Source: Zygnema cylindricum (taxonomy: Eukaryota; Streptophyta; Zygnematophyceae; Zygnematales; Zygnemataceae). From it: a stretch of 64,000 bases of DNA. The stretch's first letter is position 1, and each line of letters starts with the position of its first letter. A program made the position numbers and the translations under genes. Positions 1 through 11,044 of this stretch are shown here, in pieces. Location of the stretch: contig JBBHKE010003381.1 of assembly GCA_037447655.1 (NCBI GenBank), forward strand, positions 64,001 through 128,000, given 5' to 3'. Under the pieces are notes generated by a model that saw only the letters and a program-made list of their open reading frames with translations, searched no databases and was not told the DNA's origin.

Positions 1-245
1 ATCATAAGGGAAAAGCCTTTACATGTTCAACTGGCAAATGGTAATAAGTCGACATTAGACTTACAAACTGACACAATTTAAGTTGATATCCAGGGTCATA
101 AAATGAGAGTGGTGTGTGAAATAATGAATTTGGGAAGTGAAAAACTAATTCTGGGAAAGCCTTGGTTATCTGAACACAATCCTCAAATTAATTAGGAAAT
201 TAACACCTTGAAAGTGAAGTCTGAAAACGGTTGGAAGGTTTTGCA
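1..245 (+). pseudogene. gypsy retropepsin-like domain remnant (G1)
   Basis: Translates in pieces to the same protein as 7261-7499, including the LGKPWL segment typical of the end of gypsy aspartic protease domains. Two in-frame stops interrupt it: TAA near 79, and TAG at 193-195 where the second copy has TGG (Trp). The catalytic Asp motif would lie before the window start, so it cannot be assessed. Confidence 0.7.
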
Positions 246-262
246 AGCATTCTCCTAAGAAA

Positions 263-1372
263 TTGCATAGGAATTATATAAAAAACATAACCAGATTGGG
301 AGTGAAAGGTTTGATATCTGTTAAACAATTTAAAAAGCACTTAAAAGATAAAACAAATCACGCTTTCTTGTTATTAGTAACTGAGGCATTTACTGATGAA
401 AGGGGGGGAGAAAACACTAACACTGATGTCAGCCCTAAATCAGACACCACTAAAACTTTCGAAAAACTAAAATCTAATTTTGTAACTGACATTAATACAT
501 CTGATGTTTCTTTTAAAGATTTGATTTTTGAATTTAGAGATGTTTTCCTAAGTGACTTACCCTCAGGGAGGCTACCTTCCCGAGATGTGGAACATGTTAT
601 TAACCTTGAACCTGGATGTAATCCTCTTGTCACAAGAGTTTATAAGCATAGCTTCTTTGAGCAGGAAGAGTTAAAGAAACAGATCAAGGAGCTTCTGGAT
701 AAAGAACATATTCAGCCCAGCAAGTCACGGTACGGAGAACCTGTTCTCTTCGTCAAAAAGAAGTACGGAATGTTGAGGATGTGTGTCGACTATCGTAGTC
801 TGAACAAGATTACGGTAAAGGATAAGTATCCGTTACCTTTAATTTCTGATTTGATAGATCGTCTGAAAGGCGTTAAATTATTTTCTTTGATTGATCTGCG
901 TAGTGGCTTTAATCAGGTGCCAATTAGAACTGAAGATGTTGATAAAACTGCTTTTAGAACTAGAGTCGGTCATTTTGAATTGATAGTGATGCCATTTGGT
1001 TTGACGAATGCACCACCTATTTATCAAAGAATAATGAACCAAACATTTTCTGATTATATAGATGAGTTTGTTCAGATGTTTATAGATGATATCTTAATTT
1101 GCAGCGAATCTAAATAACAACATGTAATTCATCTAAAGAAAGTGTTGGAAAGGTTAAGGGAAAGAAAGTTATATGGAAAATTGTCAAAATCCAGCTTTTT
1201 TAAAAGTGAACAATTATTTTTGAGACATATAGTTAGTGGGGAAGGTGTTGAAACAGATCCATCCAAAGTTACTGAAATACAAAATTGGAAGCAACCCACT
1301 AATGTCACAGAAGTTAGATCATTTTTGGGATTGGCCACTTATTGCAGGAAATTTATCAAAACTTCAGTATGA
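263..1372 (+). pseudogene. gypsy reverse transcriptase (G1), broken
   Basis: Copies element RNA into cDNA in intact members. The open stretch 263-1117 (284 aa) holds the RT fingers and palm: MCVDYRSLN near residue 172, [15 protein letters not shown] (motif A Asp), [10 protein letters not shown], and MFIDDIL near the end, which is the catalytic xxDD box. A TAA at 1115-1117 breaks the frame. The thumb continues at 1118-1372 with RSFLGLATY, followed by a frameshift near 1370 into the RNase H frame. The palm residues are intact although the gene is not. Confidence 0.88.
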
Positions 1373-1890
1373 TCCCGCACCATTGACAGATTTACTTCGG
1401 GAGAAAGAGACGTTTGTGTGGGGAGCTGATCAAGAGAGAGCTTTAGAGGAACTAAACGCGAAGTTGACCTCTGCTTCTACACTGGTGTATCTTGATCCTG
1501 CTAGGGAATTTGAAATTCTGATCACTACTGTTGCATGTGATAAAGGTTTAGGTGTAGTCATAAGTCAAAAAGTCGGTAAACATTTTCATCCTATTACTTT
1601 TGAGTCCATGAAATTTAATGATGCTGAAAACAACTATCCAACACAGGAAAAAGAATTACCTGCAAGTGTTATTGCATTGGTGAAATGTCGTTGTTGTTTT
1701 CATAAGAAAGAATTACAGTTCACTGTGATAATAAGACACTCTCCTATTTACAAAGATTAAATGATGCACAGATTATGACTGGTAGATAGGTTAGGTGGAT
1801 GCAAAAATTAGCATATTTCAATTTAAATCTCAAACATATTCCTCGAAAGACAAATGTAGTCGCAGATTCTTTAAGTAGATGTTTTGAAAT
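1373..1890 (+). pseudogene. gypsy RNase H region (G1)
   Basis: After the frameshift the sequence reads APLTDLL, the standard gypsy RT/RNase H linker, then ALEELNAKLTSASTLVYLDP and the FEILITTVACDKGLG segment, where the usual ITTDAS is altered to TTVAC. That removes the first catalytic Asp seen as NTDAT in the copy at 8190. A frame change follows 1700, a stop follows 1780, and the end reads VVADSLSR, the typical RNase H end. Confidence 0.8.
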
Positions 1891-1899
1891 AAGTGTGAT

Positions 1900-2255
1900 G
1901 GTTCTGGATGAATTGTTTTAAGATGTTGTTAGAAATGGTTATGATAAAGATCCTTATTTTGCTGTGATTTGCAAGAATATTTTGGGAGGGAATTCTGACC
2001 CATTGAATGAGAGGCGTGCCAAAAACTTTAGAATAGAAGATGGTTTTGCTGTATTTGCGAACAGGGGATAGGTTATGCAATCCTGAAATGGGAGACTTTA
2101 GAAAACAACTTTTACAGGAAGCCCATGAGCATTTAGGACATCTAGGTCGAGATAAAACTCTTAGTCGGATGTAGAGTAGATTGTTTTGGCCAGGGATGGC
2201 AAAAGAGGTGTCGAAACACGTGGAAAGTTGTGTCCCTTGTCATCTTGGAACTTGG
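1900..2255 (+). pseudogene. gypsy integrase N-terminal zinc finger (G1), truncated
   Basis: Encodes the HHCC integrase finger: AHEHLGHLGRDKT, then FWPGM, then CVPC with its CxxC pair. There are stops near 1918 and 2172. The parallel copy continues into the DDE core at 8900 onward, but here the match ends at about 2255 at a MITE-like end. The catalytic core is therefore absent. Confidence 0.75.
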
Positions 2256-2893
2256 AAGGTATGTCAATTTGGCGGTATAATCATCGCGACCATTTCAATT
2301 AAAATAATACCCTATGAACGAATAAAAAACAAGGATTGCACCTGTGAAACGTCTTCAAAAAATTTTGCACGAGGGAAAGTACACGTTATCTTTTTCATTG
2401 CTCGTCAAGCGCATGTACGTAAGAAAATGACAAGCATGTACGGAAAAAAATTCGTTGGGGTCTCGGACCTCCACTTTCATTCATGGGTCCTTTGCAAAAG
2501 TTTTTTTTTATATATTTTTGGTCTTAGTTTGATAAAATATCGAATGTTAAAAGATAAGAAAAAGAAATCGGGAAGCCATGGCGAAAAATCTACGTATTGA
2601 TGACGTCACAAGGTAGTATGACTTCACTATGTCACAAAACCCTAAACATCTACAATGTCACAAAATCCTCGACGTTTACAACCGTCGCCGTTTTTGTAGA
2701 TGTCACTAATTTTAGGAAGTTTCGTAGTCGTCTACATTTTGTTTCGTAGACTGTAGACGTTTACAACAGTCACATATTTGAATTAATGAAGGTTAATGAT
2801 GACATAAAAACACTTTGAAAAGTACACCGTAAAATATGCGCTAAAATCCAAAGTAGCATTTCAAAGTTTCGGTTACATGGGCACACACCTTAA
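2256..2893. mobile_element. MITE-like element C (right end clear, left end tentative)
   Basis: The right 300 bases (about 2590-2893) repeat the right end of element A at 11045-11290 in the same order: two short modules with GTCACAAA, a CAACAGTCACA block, a GCGCTAAAAnnCAAAGTA block and a terminal ACATGGGCACACACC. The left edge is placed where gypsy homology ends; AAGGTATGTC there only weakly matches the inverted right end. No transposase is encoded. If the left edge is right, this is a non-autonomous DNA element inserted in G1. Confidence 0.5.
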
Positions 2894-3489
2894 GTCGACC
2901 AGTAGGGGCCAAAAGTGGTCGTTTCAATGTCGTTTTTGATGACTAGACAAGAATGCACCGTTTAGATCAAGATCCGTAAAATCCGAAGGCCATAATATGC
3001 CCGATCATTATGAAAGTTTGTAATAACCACTTTTAGCCCCTTTTGTCATGTAGTGTTTTATACAGTTTCAATGGTATTGGCTATTTAGAAATACGATTTT
3101 TTCAAGTAAAAACCTCGAGGGCCAGGGCCTTATCCCGCGAGGGCGCTTTTCGGACAAAGGTCATTTGTAGAGCAAAATCGACCGATACTGTCATATTGCT
3201 CGATGGGATGTTTCTACTTTTTAGCCATTCACAATTCCACACGTTACCGAGGGCAACAAAACGATAAAAAAAGGGAAGAACAAAACATTTAAGAATACCT
3301 TTTTTCTCTCTCTGTTTTACGTGTCTCTAAAATTTTCTTTGACCAACCAATCTGGTACGGGTCATCTAATTTCTAACTTTGAAAAGGTTATAAAAATTTT
3401 TCACGGGTAATTTACTAATATTTTAATGTTGTTTTTTAAATTCGCGCGTAACAAAATGATTGGATCGCCGGATTTTCCGCAGCTATTAT
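2894..3489. other. no gene recognised
   Basis: AT-rich sequence with only short open stretches and no domain I recognise. It does not continue the gypsy fragment on the left and precedes the inverted terminal repeat of element A. A short ORF at 3043-3267 has no recognisable motif and is treated as chance. Confidence 0.5.
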
Positions 3490-4063
3490 TCAGGGTGCAT
3501 CTCCATGGGCCTAAGTAAGGGTTTTTTTCTGTCGTTTTCTTGTAAAAATTAAAGCCATACAGCGTAATTTTCAACGGTACAAAAAAATAGCAAAAGTTAG
3601 AAATATATTTTACGTAATCATCAAATTTAGGATGTACTATATGTTATCGTCTTGTGTTCTTCGACCCACGGCCACGCCAAAAAACGTCACCTTCAAAATT
3701 TTCTTTAAAACACAAGAAAGATGTGTTTTACAACAAAGTATTTTCGAAAAATATATAGGAACACGTAGTCGCACGAGTAAAAAAAATCAAATAATTTCAA
3801 AAGAATTTAAGCGACAAGGAAAAGTGCACGATCCGCTATGTTTTGTCTGTTTTCGTTCAGGTAAGACGAAGCAAAGTACACAATTTGTTTGGTTTTGTCC
3901 GTTTGCGCCTGGTAAGGATTTATTTTGCCAGCGGTCTCAAGATTCCGATGCCATTTCACGTCCAGCGGACAAGAGACGCAGAGGCAAAGTGCATCTTCTT
4001 CAACTGTGAAACGGCAACGCTGGATGGCGGTACGTCTACAATGTCACGAAAAGTCATACGACG
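3490..4063. mobile_element. MITE-like element A, left part (split by a gypsy insertion)
   Basis: Begins with terminal repeat CAGGGTGCATCTCCATGG at 3491. The mirror end, ACATTGAGACGCACCCTGA, is at 11270-11290. The interior matches the reverse complement of 13560-14113 (element B), including the CTGTCGTTTTC tract, the GACCCACNGnCACG segment and GTGACAT. The full-length gypsy (4064-11044) is inserted after CGACG at 4059-4063. Without the gypsy, element A would be about 815 bp. ORFs here (3632-4009, 3843-4091) are not recognisable proteins. Confidence 0.8.
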
Positions 4064-5037
4064 TGTAACAGTAATAGTGGATCAAACTTGACTGTAAAGG
4101 GGTATTTAAGGGTTAGGAATATAAAGTTATGAATTTGGTAGACGTCCGTGAAAGAATCGCGCGATTTGGAGTTTTAATTTAAAAGATATAGCGACAGGTG
4201 TATTTAGGTGACAACGCGGGGTCAAACTAACAAGTGGGTATCATTGAAATGGGTTAAGGGTCAATTTAGTAACGAAATTTCGAGTGTACGTTTTATAAAG
4301 TAGTAATGAAACATTTAGTCGTTTAATGCGCATGATGGTTCGTTTTGTATAATTTTTAGTACGAAACTTCACTTTCACTTAATAAAATTTCGTAAGTTGC
4401 TTCGCGCGCAAAATGTGCGACGCTCGTTCGTGCGAAGTCGCGTTTTTTTTGGCTCGCACTTTTGCACGTAAATGTTGTGTAGTGAAACGTAGCGTTTGAT
4501 TGGTTGGTAAATGCTACGTAGTTAGTAAGAGATTTTGCACGTTTTTGCATTGGTCAGTCTGAGTCTTTGTTGATCAATGATTGGCCCAGATAAAACCTGT
4601 CGAACGGAGTGTTGACTCTGGCTTGGCTAGTCCAGGGCGATGATGAATAAATAGTGAAGTCTAAGAGAAGAGTAGACATCTTTTCCTTTGGGAATTGTTT
4701 GTGTAAATTCTGACTGATCTTGGTCCTGAGCAAAGAATACCAAATTGGAGCAATGACATTTTCGCATTGAAATCTCTTACAAACTAAGTTGTGTTTTAGT
4801 AGTTAAGAGATAGAATATTTAAGAGTTGAGAGTAGTGGAAAATACTTTAATGAAAAGAGTAGACCCACGAGGGCGAGAGACGAAGCTAATGTTATGTGGA
4901 CTAAAGCTTCTTCTAATTTAAAGTTTATCTTTATGTGAGTGATGTCCAATGTGAATGTGTATTTCCAATGTGTGGAATGTGTGGTTGAAATTGGTTGTAG
5001 TAACGGGATTTTCTGAGAGGTAAAAGATCCTATTACA
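4064..5037 (+). repeat. 5' LTR of full-length gypsy
   Basis: 974 bp, starting TGTAACAG and ending TATTACA. It aligns along its length with 10077-11044. A TATA-like ATAAATAG near 4645 is the best candidate promoter. A minus-strand ORF at 4356-4550, also present in the other LTR, overlaps U3 but has no recognisable domain and is probably incidental. Confidence 0.92.
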
Positions 5038-5039
5038 TA

Positions 5040-5056
5040 TGGTATTGGAGCTTTGG
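5040..5056 (+). other. primer-binding site, initiator tRNA-Met 3' end type
   Basis: TGGTATTGGAGC begins two bases after the LTR. It matches the common plant-type site TGGTATCAGAGC, complementary to the 3' end of initiator tRNA-Met, at 10 of 12 positions. This contrasts with the copia elements in the same window, which use the anticodon part of that tRNA. Confidence 0.75.
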
Positions 5057-5888
5057 TCAGAAACCAAAGAGAAGTTTGCTCACCCGAAAATTGACTGCCG
5101 TGACTAGTGAGGGTGCTCTGACCTGTGTCGGTGAAACCACAATGTGAAGTGGTAGGGAATTGGAGGGAAACTAAGTGACTACACTACGAGCGGCGGCTGG
5201 TTAGATGTGGGGCTTGCTTAGGTCCTAAGGACTTAGGCGGGGTGGGCAGTGTAGCCACAGCTAAAACTCACTCCAATTACCTAGAAGCCAAACTAACTTG
5301 CCTTCTCTTAGCAATGATTCATATGTAGAGGGAGGGCTTGAAGCCTTAAATGGTGAGGATGTGAGGATTAAATAGTAAAAGATCTTGATGTAATGAGAAA
5401 TGGGAAATTTGCTAATGGTGGAGAAGAAAAGTAAAGCACTTTGCTTCTTTAAGAGTGAAGGAGTCCTAAAATGACTTTAAACTTTTTCAAACCCTAAATT
5501 GTTACCTTCGATTGCTTTCAATTTTGCTGTTGCAAAATTTGTGGTTGAATTTTGCCTTTGAGAGCTTTGAATTTTGTCGTTGCAAAAATTGTAGGGAAAC
5601 TTTTTACCTCTCTATTTCAATGTTTGGGAAAATTGAATTTTCACTAACGTACTTTAATATTTATTTGATTTTTCAGATTTTGATATATTTCAAAAGATTT
5701 CCTAAGGGAAGGAAGTCTTCGATTGGAAAAATTTGAGAATTCAAATCTGCTGCAAACTGTTTTGGATAATTATTCTCTACCTTTCTTATTGTTTGATTTC
5801 ATTGTGTGATAATGCCAAATTTTGCATAGAAACGTCAAATGGAAAAAGTTTGAATGTGTTGAAGGAACGTAGTGTGAATTGGTAAAAA
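5057..5888 (+). other. gypsy 5' untranslated leader
   Basis: About 830 bases between the primer site and the first gag-like codons. It holds only short, stop-rich stretches and low-complexity TTTTG/TTGCAAA segments, with no recognisable protein. A leader of this length is common in gypsy elements and probably held the packaging region. Confidence 0.5.
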
Positions 5889-6955
5889 GATTTCATAATC
5901 ATGCTGCTACCGTGGATGAAACAATTTCTGAGTTAAAAAGAGAATTGAAGGACGTTAAGGAAAACATAAATATTTCAAATTAAAAATTGGATAAGCTAAT
6001 TAATTTAATTCAGTCCAGAAATGATGTTACTGACCAAAAGGGTGAAAATGGTAAATGGAATGCCAATTTTAGGGACGATGATCACGAAAGACCTTAAAAG
6101 ATAAGAGATCTGAAATTGTCAATCAGTGAAGCACCATCCTTCGATGGTAATAAGATTGATGAGTTGGATGCTTAGATTTTTCATATGGAGTATTAATTGG
6201 AATCTAGGAATTGTGATCGCGATGATTACACTTCTTTTACTATTAGCTGTCTGAAAGGTGATGCTCATATTTTGTATTACACTCAGAGAAGGTCTAACCT
6301 AATTCATGATAATGCTGACTGGGAAGCTTTTAAGACCGCAATCAAATTGCGTTTCTTGTCTGTCACTTATAAATCTAGAATGGAAGAAAAGTGGTTGAAC
6401 TGTAAGCATACTGGATTTGTGAAAGATTTTATTGTAGAAATTGACTCATCTATCATGCATGTCATAGGTTTGACTGATAAAATGGCTAAGTTGCATTCCT
6501 TGAACTATCTCAATCCTATACTGAAATCAAAAATGAAACATCAAAAAGTTATTAATTTGAAGGAATAACAAGATAAGTTATTGGAATTAGAGGATCAGTT
6601 GGGGTATAATCGGGAAACTCGATCATTCAGGGGTACTTTAAACGAAGTATCAGAGTAGGGTGAGGTGGAATTTGTGAAAGAGGGTATGAATGCAAGTCCG
6701 GTGAACAGACAGAATATCATCAAGGGAAATCAGAGAGGTGGACAGAGTTTTTATGCAGGAAACAAATTTCACAATAGAGGGGGCTACATTAAGAGTCCTA
6801 AACCAAGCAGTAATGCTCAGATACCTAATCTTACCATACCCACATGCACTATGTGTCAAAAAAAGAGGTCATAAGGCATTTGAGTGTGCACAACTGAAGA
6901 AAGTTAACTATTATAACTTTGGAGAGGTGGGAAACGGAAAAGACTAGTTGAAAGT
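5889..6955 (+). pseudogene. gypsy gag with CCHC knuckle, broken
   Basis: The particle protein. A coiled-coil-like start (ISELKRELKDVKENI) is followed by a capsid-like core at 6197-6568 (YTSFTISCLKGDAHILYY, WEAFKTAIKLRFL, WLNCKHTGFVKDFIVEI), which resembles the gypsy retrotransposon gag family. A zinc knuckle, CTMC then RGHKAFEC (CX2CX5HX4C), lies at 6846-6890 and is split by a one-base frameshift. Stops occur near 5980, 6095, 6175, 6195 and 6566. Confidence 0.8.
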
Positions 6956-7189
6956 CTTCAGTTGAGTCGACCAGATCTAGAGGTGAAGGAGTTAACTCTG
7001 GAGGGCAAGCTAATGAATCGAAAGGCTAGGATAGCTGAATTTATTATGATGCTAACTACAATCCATAGTTTAAAGAATATTTCTAACGAAACTCTTAACA
7101 ACAGACCTATGTTAACAATATACCTATGTTAGGAGAGTCTAGTAACGATGACACCAGACACAGTTAGATCAGATTTGAGTCTTTGGTGG

Positions 7190-7499
7190 AACGGAAACCA
7201 TTGAGTGTTATGGTAGAATTTCACATAAGTTTATAGAGGAAAATAAAATTCCTAAGGTCATAAAGGAAAAACCTTTTCATGTTCAGGTGGCAAATGGTAA
7301 TAAGTCCACATTAGATTTACAAACTGACACAATAGATATTGACATACATGGTCATAAAATGAAAGTTGTGTGTAAAATAATGAATTTGGGTAATGAGAAG
7401 CTAATACTGGGAAAGCCTTGGTTAACAGAACATAACTCTCAAATTAATTGGGAAATCAATACCTTAAGAGTGAAGTCTGAAAACAACTGGAAGGTTTGA
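7190..7499 (+). pseudogene. gypsy retropepsin-like domain
   Basis: An open stretch at 7261-7499 reads KPFHVQVANGN through LGKPWLTEHNSQINWE, the C-terminal half of a gypsy aspartic protease. It is the parallel of 1-245. HKFIEENKIP just upstream fits the H(N)FI residues that normally follow the DSGAT active site, but the Asp-Ser-Gly itself is no longer readable. The frame ends at TGA 7497-7499. Confidence 0.7.
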
Positions 7500-8000
7500 T
7501 TTTTGCTAAACAACTTAAAAAGCATTTAAGAGATGAAACAAATCATGTTTTCTTGTTATTAGTAACTGAGGTAGTTACCGACGAAAGAGGGGGAGAAAAC
7601 ACTAACATTCATGTTTTTCCTAAATCAGACACGACGGAAAATCTTGAAAAACAAAAATTTGATTTTGTAACTAACAAAAATACATGTGATGATGTTGTAA
7701 AAGATTTGATTTTTGAATTTAAGATGTTTCCCCAAGTGATTTACCCTCAAGAAAACCACCTTCCCAAGATGTGGAACAGGTTATTAACCTAAACCAAGAT
7801 GTAATCCTCCTGTCACAGGAATTTATAAGCACAGTTACTTTGAGTGGGAGATGTTAAAAAAACAGATGAAGGAGCTTCTTGAGAAATGACATATTTAGCC
7901 CAACAAATCACCGTAAGGAGCACCAGTTCTCTTTGTCAAAAAAAAGGACGGAACGTTGAGAATGTGTGTCAACTATCGTAGTTGAGAAAGATTATGATGA
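7500..8000 (+). pseudogene. gypsy RT fingers, palm deleted
   Basis: Matches G1 from the pre-RT acidic segment through the RT fingers: LFVKKKDGTLRMCVNYRS can be pieced together across frameshifts at 7900-7985. Just after that motif the sequence jumps to the position equivalent to about 1350 in G1. Motif A, the FGLTNAP segment and the catalytic xxDD box are all missing. This copy could not make a working reverse transcriptase even without its stops. Confidence 0.8.
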
Positions 8001-8545
8001 AGAACAAGAAATATCAGGAACTTCAGTATAATAGCCGCACCTTTGACAGATTTACTTTGGAGGAGGATACGTTTATCTGGGGAGCCGACCACAAGAGAGC
8101 ATTCGAGGAACTAAAAGGGAAGTTGACCTCTGCCTCTACACTGGTGTATCCTGATCCTGCTGGGGAATTTGAAATTTTGATCAATACTGATGCAACTAAT
8201 AAAGGTCTTAGTGCAATCATAAGTCAAAAAGTCGGCAAACATTTTCATCCTATTGCTTTTGAGTCTAGGAAATTCAATGATGCTGAAAACAACTATCCAG
8301 CACAGGAAAAATAATTACCTGCAAGTGTTATTGCATTAGTGACATGGCGTTGTTATTTTCATAAGAAAGAATTTATAGTTCAATGTGATAATAAGGCACT
8401 CTCATATCTACAAAGATTAACTGATGCACAGATTATGACTGGCAGACAAGTTAGGTGGATGCAAGATTGGCATATTTCAAATTAAATCTCAAACATATTC
8501 TGGAAAGACAAAATTAGTCGCAAATCCTTTAGGTAGATGTTTTGA
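8001..8545 (+). pseudogene. gypsy RNase H
   Basis: Removes the RNA strand during reverse transcription in active elements. The main frame at 7982-8314 reads FTLEEDTFIWGADHKRAFEELKGKLTSASTLVYPDP, then EILINTDATNKGLSAIISQ, which keeps the first catalytic Asp (NTDAT) lost in G1. A TAA at 8312-8314 and later shifts break it. The end at 8400-8545 reads LSYLQRLTDAQIMTGRQVRWM in pieces. Confidence 0.8.
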
Positions 8546-8559
8546 AATAAGTGTGGTGG

Positions 8560-9510
8560 TTCAGATAAATTCATTTTAGATGCTGTAAGAAAATGGTTAT
8601 GATAAGATTCTTATTTTGCTGTGATTTGCAAGAATATTTTGGGAGGGAATTCTGACCCATTTAATGAGAGGCATGTCAAAAACTTTAGAATAGAAGATGG
8701 TTTACTGTATTTGCGAACAAGAGATAAATTATGTATTCGTGAAATGCGAGAGTTAAAAAAACAAATTTTACAATAAAGCCCATGAGCATTTAAGACATCT
8801 AAGCCGAGATAAAACTCTTAGTCGATTGAAAAGTAGTTTGTTTTGGCTCGGGATGGCAAAACAGGTGTCAAAACACGTGGAAAGTTGTGTTTTTTGCAAA
8901 CAGAGTAAGCATAGTAACCAGAAACATTGAGGTCTCTTAAAACCTTTATATGTCTCGAAAAACCATGGGAATCTGTCATTATGGATTTTATTGTCAGGTT
9001 GCCAACTACATCTAGAAAAAATAATAGTATCCTTATCGTAGTCGATAGGTTCATTAAAATGGCAATCTTTATCCCTTGCAAAACAACTCATTCAGTTCTA
9101 GATATTGCAAAGTTATATTTTGACAATGTGGTTAGACATTATGGAGTTTCCTAGTCTATACTAAGTGATAGGGATTCCAAAATTACGTATGCATTTCGGA
9201 AAGAATTGCAACAAAATTTAGGCACTGAATTAAAATGAGTACCTCTTATCATCCTCTGACAGATGGACAGACAGAAAGATAAATCGTACACTGGAGGAAA
9301 TGCTTATGACTATTTACATTGGAATTCGAAACAGATGGGAATAAACTGCCATTAATGGAATTAACATACAATTCATGTAAACATGCTAGTACAGAATTCT
9401 CACCATTTGAAGTTGCATACGGATACCAACCTAAAGAAGACTTAGTGACAGGGGTCACTCAAAAGAATAGAGGTTATGGATCAGAGTTTAAGAAATACAT
9501 TTAAACAGTT
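8560..9510 (+). pseudogene. gypsy integrase, HHCC and DDE core, broken
   Basis: Inserts cDNA into the host genome in active elements. The zinc finger is at 8770-8905 (HEHLRHLSRDKT, then CVFCKQSK). The core at 8927-9154 reads KPWESVIMDFIVRLPTTSRKNNSILIVVDRFIKMA, with the first catalytic Asp in MDFI. It continues through LSDRDSKITY at 9160-9190 and HPLTDGQTE at 9250-9275. A conserved tail at 9319-9504 reads MELTYNSCKHASTEFSPFEVAYG. At least four frame changes or stops occur. Confidence 0.85.
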
Positions 9511-9587
9511 TGGAAAACAGTCGGAGAAGCATTACTGGAGGCATAAAGAGGCAATAATTAAATGCTAACCGCAAACAGGGTGATTGG

Positions 9588-10020
9588 GTGGTAAGCACAG
9601 GTGACAAGGTTAGGCTTTTAAAAAATTATTACAGGTGCAAGATCGAAGGACAATCGGATCCTACGGGGAAAGTTGCTCCTAAGTACATTCGACCATTTAT
9701 TGTAATCGAGCTGATATCGTTAGCTATTGCCAAATTGGACTTTCCGCCTTCAACAAAAATTCATCCACTAATACACATGAGTCAGTTCAAACCAACTAAT
9801 TTTCGACCAACTGAAGGAGAATCGGAATTGGATCCCTCAATAATAATATAACCTAAAATCCATAGATGGGGAATAGATTGGATTGGTCAACGGTTCAAAG
9901 TTTACAATACTATATTCTGCCAAGTGCATTATCTAGGAATGCCACAAGATGACTTGACTTTAGAGGATAAAAATCTGAGTTTTTACAAAGTTATTCGAGG
10001 GATAATCATATAGAAGTCAC
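9588..10020 (+). pseudogene. gypsy integrase C-terminus with degenerate chromodomain-like tail
   Basis: Frame 9588-9851 reads GDKVRLLKNYYR, APKYIRPF and IHPLIHMSQFKP, the GPY/F-type C-terminal module of gypsy integrase. After a stop, 9852-9995 contains a segment aligning loosely with chromodomains: YLGMPQDDLTLED sits where YLVKWKGYPDSEATWE normally lies. If real, this would make the element a chromovirus, but the aromatic cage residues are not clear. Confidence 0.6.
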
Positions 10021-10063
10021 GTCATGAGAATAAAATGTGTTTTAATTGAGGTTAGCTAAAAAT

Positions 10064-10076
10064 AAAGAGGGGATGA
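10064..10076 (+). other. polypurine tract
   Basis: AAAGAGGGGATGA lies directly before the TGTAACAG start of the 3' LTR, the expected place for priming plus-strand DNA synthesis. Confidence 0.7.
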
Positions 10077-11044
10077 TGTAACAGTAATAGTGGATCAAAC
10101 TTGGTTGGGTATTTAAAGGTTAAGAATATAAAGTTATAAATTTGGTAGACTTCCGCGAAAGAATCGTGCGATTTAGAGTTTTAATTCAAAAGATATAGCA
10201 TTGGGTGTATTTAGGTGACAGCGCGGGGTCAAACTAACAAGTGGGTATCATTCAAACGGGTTAAGGGTCAAATTAGTAACGAAATTTCGCGTGTACGTTT
10301 TATAAAGTAGTAATGAACCATTTAGTCGTTTAGTGCGCATGATGGTTGGTTTAGTAAATTTTTTAGTACAAAACTTCACTTTCACTTAATGGAATTTCGT
10401 AGGTAGTTTCGCGTGCAAAATTTGTGACGCACGTTCGTGCAAAGTCGCGTTTTGTTTGGCGCGCACTTTTGCACGTAAATGTTATGTAGTGAAACGTAGC
10501 GTTTGATTGGTTGGTAAATGCTCCGTAGTTAGTAAGAGATTTTGCACGTTTTTGCATTGGTCAGTTTGAGTCCTTGCTGATCAATGATTGGCCTAGGTAA
10601 AACCTGTTAAACGGAGCGTTGACTCTGGCCTGGCTAGTCCAGGTCGATGATGGATAAATAGTGAAATGTAAGAGAAGAGTATAAATCTTTTCCTTTGAGA
10701 AAAGATTGTGGAAATTCTGACTAATCTAGGTCTTGAGCGAAGAATACCAAATTGGAGCAATGGCATTTTTGCACTAAAATCTCTTACAAACTAAGTAGTG
10801 TTTTGTAGTTAAAAGATAGAATATTTAAGAGTGGAGAGTAGTGGAAAATACTTTAATGAAAAGGGTTGAGCCACGAGGGCTAGAGACCAAGCTAATGTTA
10901 TGTGGACAGAAGCTTCTTCTAATTTAAAGTTTATTCTTATGTGAGTGATGTTCAATGTGAATGTGTATTTTCCAATGTGTGGAATGTGTGGTTGAAATTG
11001 GTTGTAGTAATGGGATTTTTTTAGTAGTAGGAGACCGTATTACT
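10077..11044 (+). repeat. 3' LTR of full-length gypsy
   Basis: 968 bp matching 4064-5037. It ends ATTAC(T), a mutated form of the ATTACA end of the other LTR. The CGACG immediately after (11045-11049) repeats the five bases before the 5' LTR, confirming both boundaries. Confidence 0.92.

Larger units (their letters stand above)
1..2255 (+). mobile_element. Ty3/gypsy pol fragment G1
   Basis: A decayed Ty3/gypsy pol region, truncated by the window start and ending at about 2255 inside the integrase zinc finger. The order is protease-like, reverse transcriptase, RNase H, integrase, which is the gypsy order. It is close to the full-length gypsy at 4064-11044: the protease-like and RNase H segments align almost base for base. 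G1 keeps the RT palm that the full-length element has lost. It carries several in-frame stops (for example 193-195 and 1115-1117) and a frameshift near 1370. At its right end the homology stops abruptly where a MITE-like sequence begins. Confidence 0.9.
4064..11044 (+). mobile_element. full-length Ty3/gypsy retrotransposon (RT-deleted)
   Basis: A complete LTR element: LTRs 4064-5037 and 10077-11044 both start TGTAACAGTAATAGTGG, a primer site follows the left LTR, a purine-rich tract precedes the right LTR, and a 5-bp target duplication CGACG lies at 4059-4063 and 11045-11049. Internal order is gag, protease-like, RT, RNase H, integrase, chromodomain-like tail. By eye about one base in ten differs in the first 300 bases of the two LTRs, so the insertion is old. 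Many stops are present, and about 545 bp covering the RT palm are missing relative to G1. Confidence 0.93.

Noticed and set aside
4356-4550. A conserved minus-strand 64-codon ORF in both gypsy LTRs
   Set aside because: The match between copies is explained by LTR identity, and substitutions do not favour silent positions by eye.
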